Part shown: piece after piece, positions 53,724 through 61,565 of the stretch | Position numbering within the stretch: position 1 is the first letter of the stretch | How the letters are laid out: each line of letters opens with the position of its first letter | Source of the DNA: CAZHDB01 sp964531225 | GTDB taxonomy: Archaea > Thermoproteota > Thermoprotei_A > Sulfolobales > Desulfurococcaceae | NCBI GenBank assembly: GCA_964531225.1 | Contig: CAZHDB010000003.1 | Span: 51,169-115,168, forward strand | Direction: 5' to 3' | DNA length: 64,000 nt | Position numbers and translations under genes: made by a program | The notes under the pieces: model-generated | What the model was told of the DNA's origin: nothing | Database searches by the model: none | The model's input: the letters and a program-made list of their open reading frames with translations, nothing else

Positions 53724-54833
53724 ATGGCTAAGTTATTGAGATTAAATATTGACTGGAATGATGTTATTAGGAAAAGAGTGGAGTTTTGGAATAGTAGTCC
53801 AGCTTATAGAAGGATCTATGAAATTCTTAGAAAACAGGGATACCATATAATTGGCACTACTGGGGCTGTTAAACGTTGTTACTGGACCCGGGAAGCCCTT
53901 GTTAGGGGTAGATTCTGTTACAAATGTTTATGGTACGGTATTGAGAGTCATCGCTGTATTCAAATGACACCTGCTGTTGCATGGTGCTGGAATAGGTGTT
54001 TGCATTGCTGGAGACTTCAGCCCGAAGATATTGGTATGGAGTGGGATGAAGCTAGATTGCCAGTAATAGATGATCCCGAGGTTCTTGTTGAGGAGAGTAT
54101 TATTGAGTTCCGCAGGATCATTAGTGGATTTAAAGGCAATCCATATGTATCATTCGATATGTATAATGAGGCTATGGAGCCTAGACACGCAGCTATCAGC
54201 TTAACTGGAGAGCCCGTTCTTTATCCTAGATTGAGCGAATTAATACATGAGTATCATAAACGTGGAATAACTACCTTTCTAGTAACACATGGTGTCCGGC
54301 CAGACATTATATCTAGCCTCGAAGAAGAGCCTAGTCAGTTCTATCTAAGCCTTGAGTCATGGAACAGGAAGATGTATATGGAGTTTAATCGTCCAATAGT
54401 TCCTCGTGCATGGGAACTTGTAATGCAGACAATAGATCATATTCAATCTATGAAATGCCCTACAGTATATAGAATTACTATCATAAGGGGCTTCAATATG
54501 GGTGAGCAAGATATTGAAGGTTTTGCTAAACTAGTTGAACGTGGCAACCCAACATATGTTGAAGTAAAAGCATACATGTACATGGGCCGTAGCAGGGGAA
54601 GGCTTTATCCAGATAATATGCCTAGCCATGAAGAAGTTAGAGAATTTGCTAAAAAACTCGCTGAAAGAATTGGATATATGGTCTTGAGTGAGAGCATACC
54701 AAGTAGAATAGTACTGCTTAGTAGGATAAAGAGCCCAGTAAGACATGGCAAGGGATGCCCTGATGGTGTAGAGCATCCAGAGAAATGGTGCCGCCCATTA
54801 ACACGAGAGTATGAAGAGATAAAGGAATTGTAG
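53724..54833 (+). CDS. taw1: tRNA 4-demethylwyosine synthase (radical SAM, Taw1/TYW1)
   Basis: This enzyme of about 369 residues converts N1-methylguanosine-37 of tRNA-Phe and pyruvate to 4-demethylwyosine. The radical SAM motif is CWNRCLHC (Cx3Cx2C, about residues 88-95). Additional upstream cysteines in AVKRCYW, GRFCYKC and SHRC can hold the second [4Fe-4S] cluster characteristic of TYW1. SLTGEPVLYPRL and THGVRPDII continue the family pattern. It starts at ATG 53724 directly behind AGGTGG. A tRNA-Phe modification gene close to pheS is probably coincidental but notable. Confidence 0.93.
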   Translation: MAKLLRLNIDWNDVIRKRVEFWNSSPAYRRIYEILRKQGYHIIGTTGAVKRCYWTREALVRGRFCYKCLWYGIESHRCIQMTPAVAWCWNRCLHCWRLQPEDIGMEWDEARLPVIDDPEVLVEESIIEFRRIISGFKGNPYVSFDMYNEAMEPRHAAISLTGEPVLYPRLSELIHEYHKRGITTFLVTHGVRPDIISSLEEEPSQFYLSLESWNRKMYMEFNRPIVPRAWELVMQTIDHIQSMKCPTVYRITIIRGFNMGEQDIEGFAKLVERGNPTYVEVKAYMYMGRSRGRLYPDNMPSHEEVREFAKKLAERIGYMVLSESIPSRIVLLSRIKSPVRHGKGCPDGVEHPEKWCRPLTREYEEIKEL

Positions 54834-54841
54834 TGACAAGA

Positions 54842-54874
54842 CTTAAGCCAAACGCCTACTATATGTAGCTTAAG
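54842..54874 (+). terminator. Hairpin downstream of taw1
   Basis: CTTAAGC (54842-54848) pairs with GCTTAAG (54868-54874), and within it CTAC (54856-54859) pairs with GTAG (54865-54868) around TATAT. It begins nine bases after the taw1 stop. It may stabilise or end the transcript, though archaeal termination usually relies on T-tracts. Confidence 0.4.
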
Positions 54875-55072
54875 ATCCCTCAATATATTGTTTCTTAAGT
54901 AATTACTGACTATTCAACATATAAAGGAATTTTAAAGGTCTATGTTGCTAATGAATGTATAGTATGGATTAATTTTAATTTTTAAGTGGGTATTATTTGC
55001 CATTTGTTAATTATTTGTGAGGATCGTATTATTTGGTAAAAATTAATAATCTGGAAAGAATATTTTATACTG

Positions 55073-55303
55073 GTGAATAAAGTGGCTGTGGTTAAGATGG
55101 ATAAGCAAGGACGGATCCTCATTCCAGCAAATATAAGGAAAAAAATTAATTCCGATCTATTTATTATAGAGATCGCTAATGACGAGATAAGGCTCAAGCC
55201 TATTAAACCCACTAAGTTAACAAGCTACTTCGATCGAATAGTTGTCGATGCAGAGGATTTAACTGATACACATAAGCTTAGAAAAGCATTAATGAAGAGG
55301 TAA
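55073..55303 (+). CDS. vapB: AbrB-type antitoxin of VapBC pair 1
   Basis: This 76-residue protein begins with the swapped-hairpin AbrB/MazE/SpoVT domain (VVKMDKQGRILIPANIRKKI). A C-terminal segment follows that should wrap the toxin (YFDRIVVDAEDLTDTHKLR). It starts at GTG 55073. The PIN-domain toxin gene follows after seven bases. VapB binds its own promoter and neutralises VapC. Confidence 0.85.
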   Translation: MNKVAVVKMDKQGRILIPANIRKKINSDLFIIEIANDEIRLKPIKPTKLTSYFDRIVVDAEDLTDTHKLRKALMKR

Positions 55304-55310
55304 TACCGCT

Positions 55311-55733
55311 ATGAAATTTCTTGATTCTAGCGTATTTCTTCATGCTTTTCTTCGTCCCCGTAGAAAACTTAAACCTGAAGAGGAAATGCTTAAGAAAAGG
55401 GCTAAGAAGATCATAGAAAGAATTGATTCTAGTGATGAATATGTTTTAACAACAGTTATTCATGTAAGTGAATTAGTGAATATGATTGAGTCATGGCTTG
55501 GATTGCGGGAGAGCCTTAGTGTACTAGCTAGGCTCTTATCACTAAGAAATATAAGTATTGTTGAGGTTAGTGAGAGGGATTACGAAGAAGCGTTAACTAT
55601 ATCTATTCACTACAAAGTAAGTGTAAATGATGCCATAGCTTATCTGAAGATGAAAGAAAATAATGTCAATGAAATATACACATTTGATAAACACTTCAAA
55701 AACTTACCGGGAATTAAAATAAGGCAGGAATGA
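55311..55733 (+). CDS. vapC: PIN-domain ribonuclease toxin of VapBC pair 1
   Basis: This 140-residue PIN protein has KFLDSSVFLHAFL with the first Asp at residue 5. The Glu is in HVSELVNMIE, the third acidic residue in VNDAIAYLKM and the last in IYTFDKHFKNL. All catalytic acids are present, so it should be an active Mg2+-dependent RNase. Length and pairing with the AbrB-type gene seven bases upstream fit archaeal VapBC modules. Confidence 0.88.
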   Translation: MKFLDSSVFLHAFLRPRRKLKPEEEMLKKRAKKIIERIDSSDEYVLTTVIHVSELVNMIESWLGLRESLSVLARLLSLRNISIVEVSERDYEEALTISIHYKVSVNDAIAYLKMKENNVNEIYTFDKHFKNLPGIKIRQE

Positions 55734-55884
55734 TTATTACCAGTTACGATTAGTTCCAAGTTATTCAAAGATCTTTGTACGATTGCCTATTGTGATAAAG
55801 CCTTATTTTACTTATTTTTTGTTTGTGTACAGAATTCTTCTGTGAATTTCGGCTTGCCCAATGCATGGCATGTTTTTATTAAAC

Positions 55885-56577
55885 CTATTCCTTGGAGATC
55901 GTGAATACTATTGAGTCAACTGCATCCCGTCCACTAAGCATGATAGCGCATATACGTGAATGTCCATCCAATACATAATAATTGTCTCTATATCTATAGA
56001 TTAGTGGTGGAATACTTAGTTCTTTAGATGATTTTTCCAATCCACGAACTATTGGTTGTGTAGCATATAGATTATGAATGTATACCCTCTCCCTCCATAC
56101 ACGTGCAATTAAACCATGTCTCTGCTCAAGAAAATGTATTATGTTCACCATATGCCTTAATGTACGGTATGGTTCTCCGATATTAACCGGGGGGTTAACA
56201 ATGGCTGTATCTCTGAGAGGAACAGATACTCTCGGACTATATGCTAATGCTTCTAGTAAATAAGCATCTACTAATTCACGGCGCCATAGATAAACTCTTG
56301 CCCTATGATGCCCATCAATTATGTAGAGTTTTCCCTCCTTACCTCTAATAACTATTATTGGAGTATAATACTTATCAAATAATATTGCTTTGAGTACGAG
56401 ACCTAGTTTATCGCTTTCAAGACCAGATTCTGTAGAATAGAGTATGTCTGGGCGAAGACTCCTCTTGCCAACGAATCTCACACTATACTGTCTAGACAAT
56501 AATCTTTTGATCTCATAAAGCCTTCTCTTAACTATACGCTCATCTATAAGCATAAGTCTCTTTAATCTATCCGGCAT
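55885..56577 (-). CDS. Protein with two tandem ParB/sulfiredoxin-like domains
   Basis: This 230-residue protein carries two copies of the ParB/Srx signature. KLYIIDGHHRARVYL is at about residues 104-118 and NYYVLDGHSRICAIML at about 203-218. Each is preceded by a strand with TPIIVIRG or IPPLIYRY. In this fold the DGHxR loop binds nucleotide (CTP in ParB, ADP in SerK). No helix-turn-helix or partition partner is visible. The duplication within 230 residues is unusual. It sits between toxin-antitoxin modules. A nucleotide-dependent enzyme, perhaps a kinase, is as likely as DNA binding. Confidence 0.65.
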   Translation of the reverse strand: MPDRLKRLMLIDERIVKRRLYEIKRLLSRQYSVRFVGKRSLRPDILYSTESGLESDKLGLVLKAILFDKYYTPIIVIRGKEGKLYIIDGHHRARVYLWRRELVDAYLLEALAYSPRVSVPLRDTAIVNPPVNIGEPYRTLRHMVNIIHFLEQRHGLIARVWRERVYIHNLYATQPIVRGLEKSSKELSIPPLIYRYRDNYYVLDGHSRICAIMLSGRDAVDSIVFTISKE

Positions 56578-56865
56578 AGCCTCCCAGCATTATTGATTTC
56601 TATACTCCTTGACTTATATAGTAAATGTTATAAGATCTATCCATAATCCCTTGATAGGGGATTATATATAATTTCCATAAATCCATGAATTCATCGAACA
56701 TTTTGGTGGATCGATAAATGACTTACAACCTAATACAATTCTCATATACAATTCTCACCCTCAAATATAATTGAATAAACAATTTCTAGCTTATAATAGC
56801 AAATTTTATCTGATAACATGATTATTTTAAGGAGTTTATGTTATAATAATATGATGGTGTATTAT

Positions 56866-57264
56866 ATGGTTAAGAGTGATGAATATAATCATTTACTTAA
56901 AAGATCTATGGAGTTTTACGAGACAGCATCTATCCTTTTTAATCGTGGTTTCTATGGACTCACAGCATTTTGTCTAGAGCAGGCACTACAATTATTCCTT
57001 AAGGCACAACTTCTAAAACTAGGAGTTGATTATCCTAGAACACATAGTCTTAGAAGACTATTAGAGCTATTAATAGAGGTCGCTGAGGAGGGAGTGGAGA
57101 AAGTTAAGGAGATTCTAGATAAGTATTCTCTAGAGCTAGCGTCATTAGAAGATGCATATATTACATCAAGATATATTCCTAGAGAATTTCGTAGGGAAGA
57201 AGTATTGAGGCTTAGAAATTTGGTTGAGGAGGTTATGGGAGTTGTCAGACAAGTTATTGATTGA
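56866..57264 (+). CDS. HEPN-domain protein (toxin of HEPN-MNT pair)
   Basis: This protein of about 132 residues is all helical. LLKRSMEFYETASILFNRG and GLTAFCLEQALQLFLKAQLLKLG are the first HEPN helices, and YPRTHSLRRLLELL holds the RxxxxH-type motif region as RTHSL. An in-frame ATG exists at 56818, but the start at ATG 56866 is preceded by GGTG and fits the family N-terminus. The minimal nucleotidyltransferase gene overlaps its 3' end. HEPN proteins of this kind are RNases or targets of AMPylation by the partner MNT. Confidence 0.8.
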   Translation: MVKSDEYNHLLKRSMEFYETASILFNRGFYGLTAFCLEQALQLFLKAQLLKLGVDYPRTHSLRRLLELLIEVAEEGVEKVKEILDKYSLELASLEDAYITSRYIPREFRREEVLRLRNLVEEVMGVVRQVID

Positions 57265-57580
57265 GGAAGCTAAGCGGAGAAGAATGCTCTTTAAGAAACT
57301 AGATCAATATCTATGTTTAATTTATACTGTAGTAAAGGAGATCGATCCATCGGCTAAAGTATATCTATTTGGATCAGTTGCTCAAGGAACACACTTGTTA
57401 TCAAGTGATATAGATATTCTAATCATATCTAGGGTAAAGCCAGAAATAATCATATCAAGGCTCTGGAGAGAGGGAATAGAGGATCCCTTTGAGATACATG
57501 TAGTTTCTCCAGAGTATGAAGAACTCTATAAAAAGAGATCCAAACTTATACCATTAAGTAAATACTGTGCTAATAAGTAA
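57242..57580 (+). CDS. Minimal nucleotidyltransferase (MNT antitoxin of HEPN-MNT pair)
   Basis: A protein of about 112 residues with the nucleotidyltransferase signature LFGSVAQGTHLLSSDIDILI (GSx3Gx5SDxD). The third Asp/Glu is in DPFEIHVVSPEYEEL. I start at TTG 57242, nine bases after GAGGAGG, rather than TTG 57224. Either way it overlaps the HEPN gene, showing coupled translation. MntA-type partners inactivate HEPN toxins by adding AMP. Confidence 0.8.
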   Translation: MSDKLLIEEAKRRRMLFKKLDQYLCLIYTVVKEIDPSAKVYLFGSVAQGTHLLSSDIDILIISRVKPEIIISRLWREGIEDPFEIHVVSPEYEELYKKRSKLIPLSKYCANK

Positions 57581-57904
57581 AACAGAAGTATCTACTTAAA
57601 TCAAGAAATTTTATGGATAGTCCGTTGAGTCTACACTTATGTAATTATAGAGTTTCGTAACCCTAGTGTTTATAACAATATATGTTCTTAAAAAATAAAG
57701 AGTAAATTAGGATTGATCAAAGTGATTTGTATCATGTGAGATAAACCATATATGAGAGAATAAAAGGTGAAGATGTTATAGTATGAATATCCTTACATTA
57801 AGGACACTATCCTTTAATCTATGTATTAGTTTCTGTACAGTTTAGGAGATAAATTATAGGCACTTAGTTAAGAGTATTATGAATATCTATCTTAACATGT
57901 TTTA
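57581..57904. other. 324-base intergenic region, nothing recognised
   Basis: AT-rich DNA between convergent genes. I see no coding frame, guide-RNA boxes or convincing hairpin. Confidence 0.5.
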
Positions 57905-58102
57905 TCACGGATAGGGCTTTATTTCTAAGTAGTTCTTTTTGGTATATATACAAGGCTCAATTATTAAAGCATGGATCCCGCATTTTTCCTTGGCTTTTTC
58001 TACTGCCTCTTTAAAACTACTATAGATACCCATTACTTCTCCTCTACAAATAAAGAGGTATCCTTGCCAAGTTTGTTCCTTAAGTCTTTTGACAACATTC
58101 AT
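57905..58102 (-). CDS. Small DUF5678-like protein paired with a ribbon-helix-helix protein
   Basis: A 65-residue protein reading WQGYLFICRGEVMGIYSSF, then KEAVEKAKEKCGIHALIIE and a short tail. The strand-strand-helix-strand order is the same as in the DUF5678 protein encoded at 59277 (GKWAAIKDGKVIAWANTL). That suggests a related fold, with about half the usual conservation. It starts 20 bases after the stop of a ribbon-helix-helix gene on the same strand. The pair looks like a small regulatory or toxin-antitoxin-like unit. The function is unknown. Confidence 0.5.
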   Translation of the reverse strand: MNVVKRLKEQTWQGYLFICRGEVMGIYSSFKEAVEKAKEKCGIHALIIEPCIYTKKNYLEIKPYP

Positions 58103-58122
58103 ATTTCTCTCATATTCTATCT

Positions 58123-58287
58123 CTATATTTTCCCACTCTGATCTATTATATGCGAATATTTTTCAAGCCATAGCTTTAGTGCCTCATTTATAACGGAGCC
58201 CATTGTCCTACCCTGTAGAGTAGCAATCGCTTTTACTCTACGGTAAAGATCCTTATCTACGTTCTTAACCACTATTAATTTAGACAT
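58123..58287 (-). CDS. Ribbon-helix-helix (CopG-like) DNA-binding protein, 54 residues
   Basis: The protein starts with a beta strand (SKLIVVKNV), then a helix (KDLYRRVKAIATLQG) and the family's RTMGSVINEALKLWLEKY, which is the second helix with the conserved turn. RHH proteins bind DNA as dimers and often act as antitoxins. The ATG at 58287 follows a strong GGGAGGG ribosome site and a TATA box at 58321-58330. It is followed after 20 bases by the DUF5678-like gene on the same strand. Confidence 0.75.
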   Translation of the reverse strand: MSKLIVVKNVDKDLYRRVKAIATLQGRTMGSVINEALKLWLEKYSHIIDQSGKI

Positions 58288-58320
58288 TCCCTCCCGATCA
58301 AGCGGTATAACTAGTTATAC

Positions 58321-58330
58321 TATTTATATA
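58321..58330 (-). promoter_or_regulatory. TATA box of the ribbon-helix-helix operon
   Basis: Read on the minus strand it is TATATAAATA, 34 bases before the ATG at 58287. It lies in an arrangement giving a leader of about 8-10 bases that contains GGGAGGG. Confidence 0.6.
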
Positions 58331-58552
58331 CCTTATTAGGATATCATTAGATAATAATATCATTATATTATCTCTCCTTACATATATTTTAACGTCTATT
58401 TTAAATAATAGAATATTAAGTTGTTAAGTGTCTATAACTCTGCCGAATATTCGATCACCTTAGCCCCCTAACGTTTTATCATGGTATTGTATCTATGGTA
58501 ATTATAGAAGTACTATAGCTATTGCATTTCCGCTCTAGAAATATTTAAGCGG

Positions 58553-58572
58553 TAGTACCTATAAGTAGTACC
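58553..58572 (+). promoter_or_regulatory. Paired TAGTACC repeats, candidate VapB operator
   Basis: TAGTACC occurs twice (58553-58559 and 58566-58572), 13 bases apart. Together with flanking G residues the copies form an imperfect inverted repeat (GGTAGTAC ... GTAGTACC). They lie between the TATA-like AATATTTAAG (about 58540-58549) and the ribosome site AGGTG of the second vapB gene. This is where AbrB-type antitoxins usually autoregulate. Confidence 0.5.
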
Positions 58573-58584
58573 AGGTGATGAATA

Positions 58585-58803
58585 GTGCTAGTGAAGGTGA
58601 CTAGAAAAGGACAGATCACTATTCCTAAGGAAATAAGAGATAGACTTAAGATCAATGTAGGTGATTATCTCATTGTAAGACTTGTTGATGACAAGATAGT
58701 TATTGAGAAGCCCTGTTTTCCGGATCCCGGAGAACCAGTAGGTGTTGAGGAGTATCGTAGAATTATTAGCGAATTAGAGGAGATGAGACGTAGATGGCGA
58801 TAG
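58585..58803 (+). CDS. vapB: AbrB-type antitoxin of VapBC pair 2
   Basis: This 72-residue protein has a textbook AbrB/SpoVT hairpin domain (VKVTRKGQITIPKEIRDRL, VGDYLIVRLVDDKIVIEK) and a C-terminal helix (YRRIISELEEMRRRW) for toxin binding. It starts at GTG 58585 behind AGGTGATG. Its 3' end overlaps the PIN-toxin start by ten bases, giving translational coupling. It is only distantly similar to the VapB at 55073. Confidence 0.88.
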   Translation: MLVKVTRKGQITIPKEIRDRLKINVGDYLIVRLVDDKIVIEKPCFPDPGEPVGVEEYRRIISELEEMRRRWR

Positions 58804-59198
58804 TACTTGATACTAGGTTTCTATTAACTTATTTATTCCCTCCTACAAGTGAAGATAGAGTCTTACTCATTAAATTTGCTAGGACAAAGCTTAAACACTA
58901 TGCACTAGTTATACCAGTTATAGTTGTTACTGAGTTTCTAAAGATTGCTGGTAGGAAAATAGGTATTTCTACTGCTGAATCATGGATAAAGAGTTTTATA
59001 GAATCTGGTGCTAAAGTAGAGGTTGTTATGGAGGAGGATTGTTTTGAAGCAGGAAGAATACTTTGTAGATATCAAGGCATACCTATAGCTGACGCATTAA
59101 TTGCCGCTATAGCTAAGAGGCTAAGAGCAATGATTGTAACAGATGATCCTCATTTCAAAAAGCTAGGATTAAGGACATTATGGTATAAATGGCCTTAG
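58794..59198 (+). CDS. vapC: PIN-domain ribonuclease toxin of VapBC pair 2
   Basis: This 134-residue PIN protein has IVLDTRFLLTYLF (first Asp at residue 6), VTEFLKIAGR (Glu), IADALIAAIAKR (third acid) and IVTDDPHFKKL (last acids). All active-site acids are kept. It overlaps the AbrB-type antitoxin gene by ten bases. It is a probable Mg2+-dependent RNase acting on tRNA or rRNA, with the target unknown. Confidence 0.88.
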   Translation: MAIVLDTRFLLTYLFPPTSEDRVLLIKFARTKLKHYALVIPVIVVTEFLKIAGRKIGISTAESWIKSFIESGAKVEVVMEEDCFEAGRILCRYQGIPIADALIAAIAKRLRAMIVTDDPHFKKLGLRTLWYKWP

Positions 59199-59276
59199 GT
59201 TAAACAATGGGCTATAGAGTACTAGATATCTAAATTAGGTGAGTTATCTACATAGTTTAGTAGGTGGTTATAGGTT

Positions 59277-59483
59277 ATGGGAAAGTCTAGAGCTATCGAG
59301 CTGGTTAAGCCTGGTGAACTAGATAAGGTTCCACCTGGTAAATGGGCCGCTATAAAGGACGGAAAAGTAATAGCATGGGCTAATACTCTTAAGGAACTAC
59401 GTAGGATTATGGAGGAGAAGGGCTATAGTCGTGATGAGTACTATGTAATTAAGGTTCCAAGCCATGATCTACTTGTAGTCTAG
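59277..59483 (+). CDS. DUF5678-type small protein paired with an aspartic protease-like gene
   Basis: The core of this 68-residue protein, PPGKWAAIKDGKVIAWANTL followed by KELRRIMEEKGY and YYVIKVPSHD, fits DUF5678. That is a small archaeal and bacterial family often encoded next to retropepsin-like proteins. The ATG at 59277 follows AGGTGGTTATAGGTT. The aspartic protease-like gene begins 39 bases downstream. The function is unknown. The arrangement and size recall toxin-antitoxin units, but no activity has been shown to my knowledge. Confidence 0.65.
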   Translation: MGKSRAIELVKPGELDKVPPGKWAAIKDGKVIAWANTLKELRRIMEEKGYSRDEYYVIKVPSHDLLVV

Positions 59484-59522
59484 ATGCATTGCTCTTTTCT
59501 CCCTAGTACTAGGTGATAGTTT

Positions 59523-59924
59523 ATGGGCTTGACTAGAGTGTATAATTATGTAGTGATACGTGGTAGACCTTACCTGATGATACCAGTCACTATTAGGGCA
59601 AGATATAAGGCGAAACTATATGCTTTGGTTGATAGTGGTGCTGTTATAAGCTTATTTCATAATCAGGTAGCTGATGATGTAGGCATAGATCTATCTAGCT
59701 GTAGGAGGGAATATCTTGCAGGAATAGGAGGTTATGTACCAGCATATATAGTTAACAATGTACTAGTAGAGATCGAGGGCTTGAGGGAGATACGTATACC
59801 AATAGCTTTTACAGAATGTATTTCGTCTGATCTAGCTATCTTGGGTAGAAAAGGATTCTTCGAAAAATTCAAGATAGTGTTTAGAGAATGGAGGAAAGAA
59901 TTAGAGTTAAGGATTATTGATTAG
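59523..59924 (+). CDS. Retropepsin-like aspartic protease-fold protein
   Basis: This 133-residue protein has the clan AA motif ALVDSGAVISLF (DSG at about 37-39). A beta-rich body follows with the expected hydrophobic-hydrophobic-Gly motif (LAILGRKGFF at about residue 108). Single-domain archaeal members would work as homodimers, as retropepsins do. It lies 39 bases after the DUF5678 gene and is followed by a perfect hairpin. Protease activity is inferred from the motif only, and the substrate could be the neighbouring small protein. Confidence 0.75.
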   Translation: MGLTRVYNYVVIRGRPYLMIPVTIRARYKAKLYALVDSGAVISLFHNQVADDVGIDLSSCRREYLAGIGGYVPAYIVNNVLVEIEGLREIRIPIAFTECISSDLAILGRKGFFEKFKIVFREWRKELELRIID

Positions 59925-59931
59925 GAGAAAT

Positions 59932-59952
59932 AAGTAGTGATATACACTACTT
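59932..59952 (+). terminator. Hairpin downstream of the DUF5678-protease pair
   Basis: AAGTAGTG (59932-59939) pairs perfectly with CACTACTT (59945-59952) around ATATA, followed by TTCTC. It is located eight bases after the stop codon, consistent with a transcript end. Confidence 0.5.
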
Positions 59953-60071
59953 TTCTCATTATCTCTATCATATGGTTTAGGGAGAAATGTATGTCCTATC
60001 TTGGCATTGACTCTAGTTTTCTTAATGCATATTAACCGTGTTGTCTCAGTTATTTCTATGGTGTGTTTAGT

Positions 60072-61079
60072 ATGCCTATATTCATTATTTTCCGTCTAAT
60101 ACGTAGGTTTAGATTTAGGAGAGTATTACGTTCTAAGATCGGTTTTGTAACTTTGTTTTTCACGTGTATGTGGTTTGTCAATGCATTATTGTTTTATTAT
60201 AGCGAGCATGTTGTCGCTGGTAGGAAAGATGTTGATTTCATTACTAGTCTCTACTGGAGTATTATTACTATGGCTACTATAGGCTACGGAGACGTAACGC
60301 CGATCAGGGGTCTCGGATGGCTTGTAGCTGGTTTTGCGGCGATCATGGGTATACTAGCGTATACATTAACCGTATCAGTTATAGCCGACGCATTCCTATC
60401 AGCTAGTATTAGGAGGGCTATGGGGCTTGCACCATTGAAGAACAAGAAGATACTTGTTATCGGAGATAGTAATGTATGTAATGAAGTTATTGATGAGCTT
60501 GTATTGAATGGCTATGGAGATGATACGGGTCTACTAACACCTACGCAACCACGTGGACAGCCGAAGATTGACTATATGGTTGGCGATCCAGGTGATGAAG
60601 GTGTTTTAAGGAAAGCCGGCGTTGGCAAGGCTTCACATATTATACTATGCATGAGCGATGACGACAAGACACTATATACAGCATTGCTTATCAGACACAT
60701 TAATAAGGATGCTAAAATATCAGCCATAGTATCTAGCTTCTATACTGAGAAGCTATTGAGAGAAGCCGGTGTAAAGTACATTGTCTCAAACAAAATGCTT
60801 GGCAGGACAATAGCTTCAGCAGTATTCGAGCCCCTAGTACTCACTTTCATCACAGACGCTATTTCAGTAAGGGGAGAAACTGATCTTATAGAGATAACGT
60901 CGAATACAACAGCAACTGTTGAGGAATTTGAGAGAAAGCTAATGGATAAGGATAGAGGATATAGATATAGGATCATCGTGATCCATAGAAATGGGAAAAC
61001 AATATTCTTACCAGACAGAAACCACGAGATTAGGAAAGGAGATAAACTTGTAGCTATCAAAGCTATAAAGACTACCTAG
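60072..61079 (+). CDS. Two-TM potassium channel with RCK (TrkA-N/TrkA-C) domain
   Basis: A protein of about 335 residues. One helix lies near residues 24-43, the pore helix and K+ selectivity filter ATIGYGDVTP at about 68-77, and the second helix at about 85-110. A regulator-of-K-conductance region follows from about 122. Its Rossmann strand reads ILVIGDSNVCNEVI, lacking the usual GxGxxG, so nucleotide binding may be altered. The TrkA-C subdomain (EFERKLMDKDRGYRYRIIVI, IRKGDKLVAI) ends it. This is the MthK-like architecture. An in-frame GTG nine bases upstream (60063) is also possible. Confidence 0.9.
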   Translation: MPIFIIFRLIRRFRFRRVLRSKIGFVTLFFTCMWFVNALLFYYSEHVVAGRKDVDFITSLYWSIITMATIGYGDVTPIRGLGWLVAGFAAIMGILAYTLTVSVIADAFLSASIRRAMGLAPLKNKKILVIGDSNVCNEVIDELVLNGYGDDTGLLTPTQPRGQPKIDYMVGDPGDEGVLRKAGVGKASHIILCMSDDDKTLYTALLIRHINKDAKISAIVSSFYTEKLLREAGVKYIVSNKMLGRTIASAVFEPLVLTFITDAISVRGETDLIEITSNTTATVEEFERKLMDKDRGYRYRIIVIHRNGKTIFLPDRNHEIRKGDKLVAIKAIKTT

Positions 61080-61121
61080 GAAAAACAATCCATAGCATAA
61101 TAAGTCCTTTATATCGTTACC

Positions 61122-61565
61122 TTATAAGCCTACACCATTACCATGTATTAAAAGAGTCCTTATTATCGATGGCAACTGGTCTATGGTTTCTAGATGGTTT
61201 CTAGAATATATTTTGATCCAATATTTAGATGCATCTCTCAAAACAATGGATCTATCGATCCATTTGATTAGTTCGTCCCTAGTTAATGGATAGAATGTAA
61301 CGTCATAGTCGTACCCCCATAATCTATAGAGTATTGAGAGACGCCTATTCATAGGTAATCCTCTCCAATCATCACTCACTACCACGAGATCTATATCACT
61401 ATAGAGACTAAAATCACCCCTAGCTCTACTACCAAAGAGATATAGTTCATCCACAACTAAACCGTTTTCATTAAGTACTCTAATGAAGTCATAGACTATA
61501 CTCTTTATCCTATTCAACTGTTTTTCCCAAAGTCTTTTCCGCAGCCTCAACAATTCTTTCCGCAA
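61122..61565 (-). CDS. Minimal nucleotidyltransferase (MNT) beside a broken HEPN gene
   Basis: This 147-residue protein has the signature LFGSRARGDFSLYSDIDLVV (GSRARGDx5SDxD), a complete active-site motif, and YDVTFYPLTRDEL with the third acid. Several in-frame TTG codons (61565, 61553, 61550) make the start uncertain, and any of them overlaps the 3' end of the HEPN reading frame. As the antitoxin-type partner of an inactivated HEPN it may now be an orphan. Confidence 0.75.
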   Translation of the reverse strand: MRKELLRLRKRLWEKQLNRIKSIVYDFIRVLNENGLVVDELYLFGSRARGDFSLYSDIDLVVVSDDWRGLPMNRRLSILYRLWGYDYDVTFYPLTRDELIKWIDRSIVLRDASKYWIKIYSRNHLETIDQLPSIIRTLLIHGNGVGL

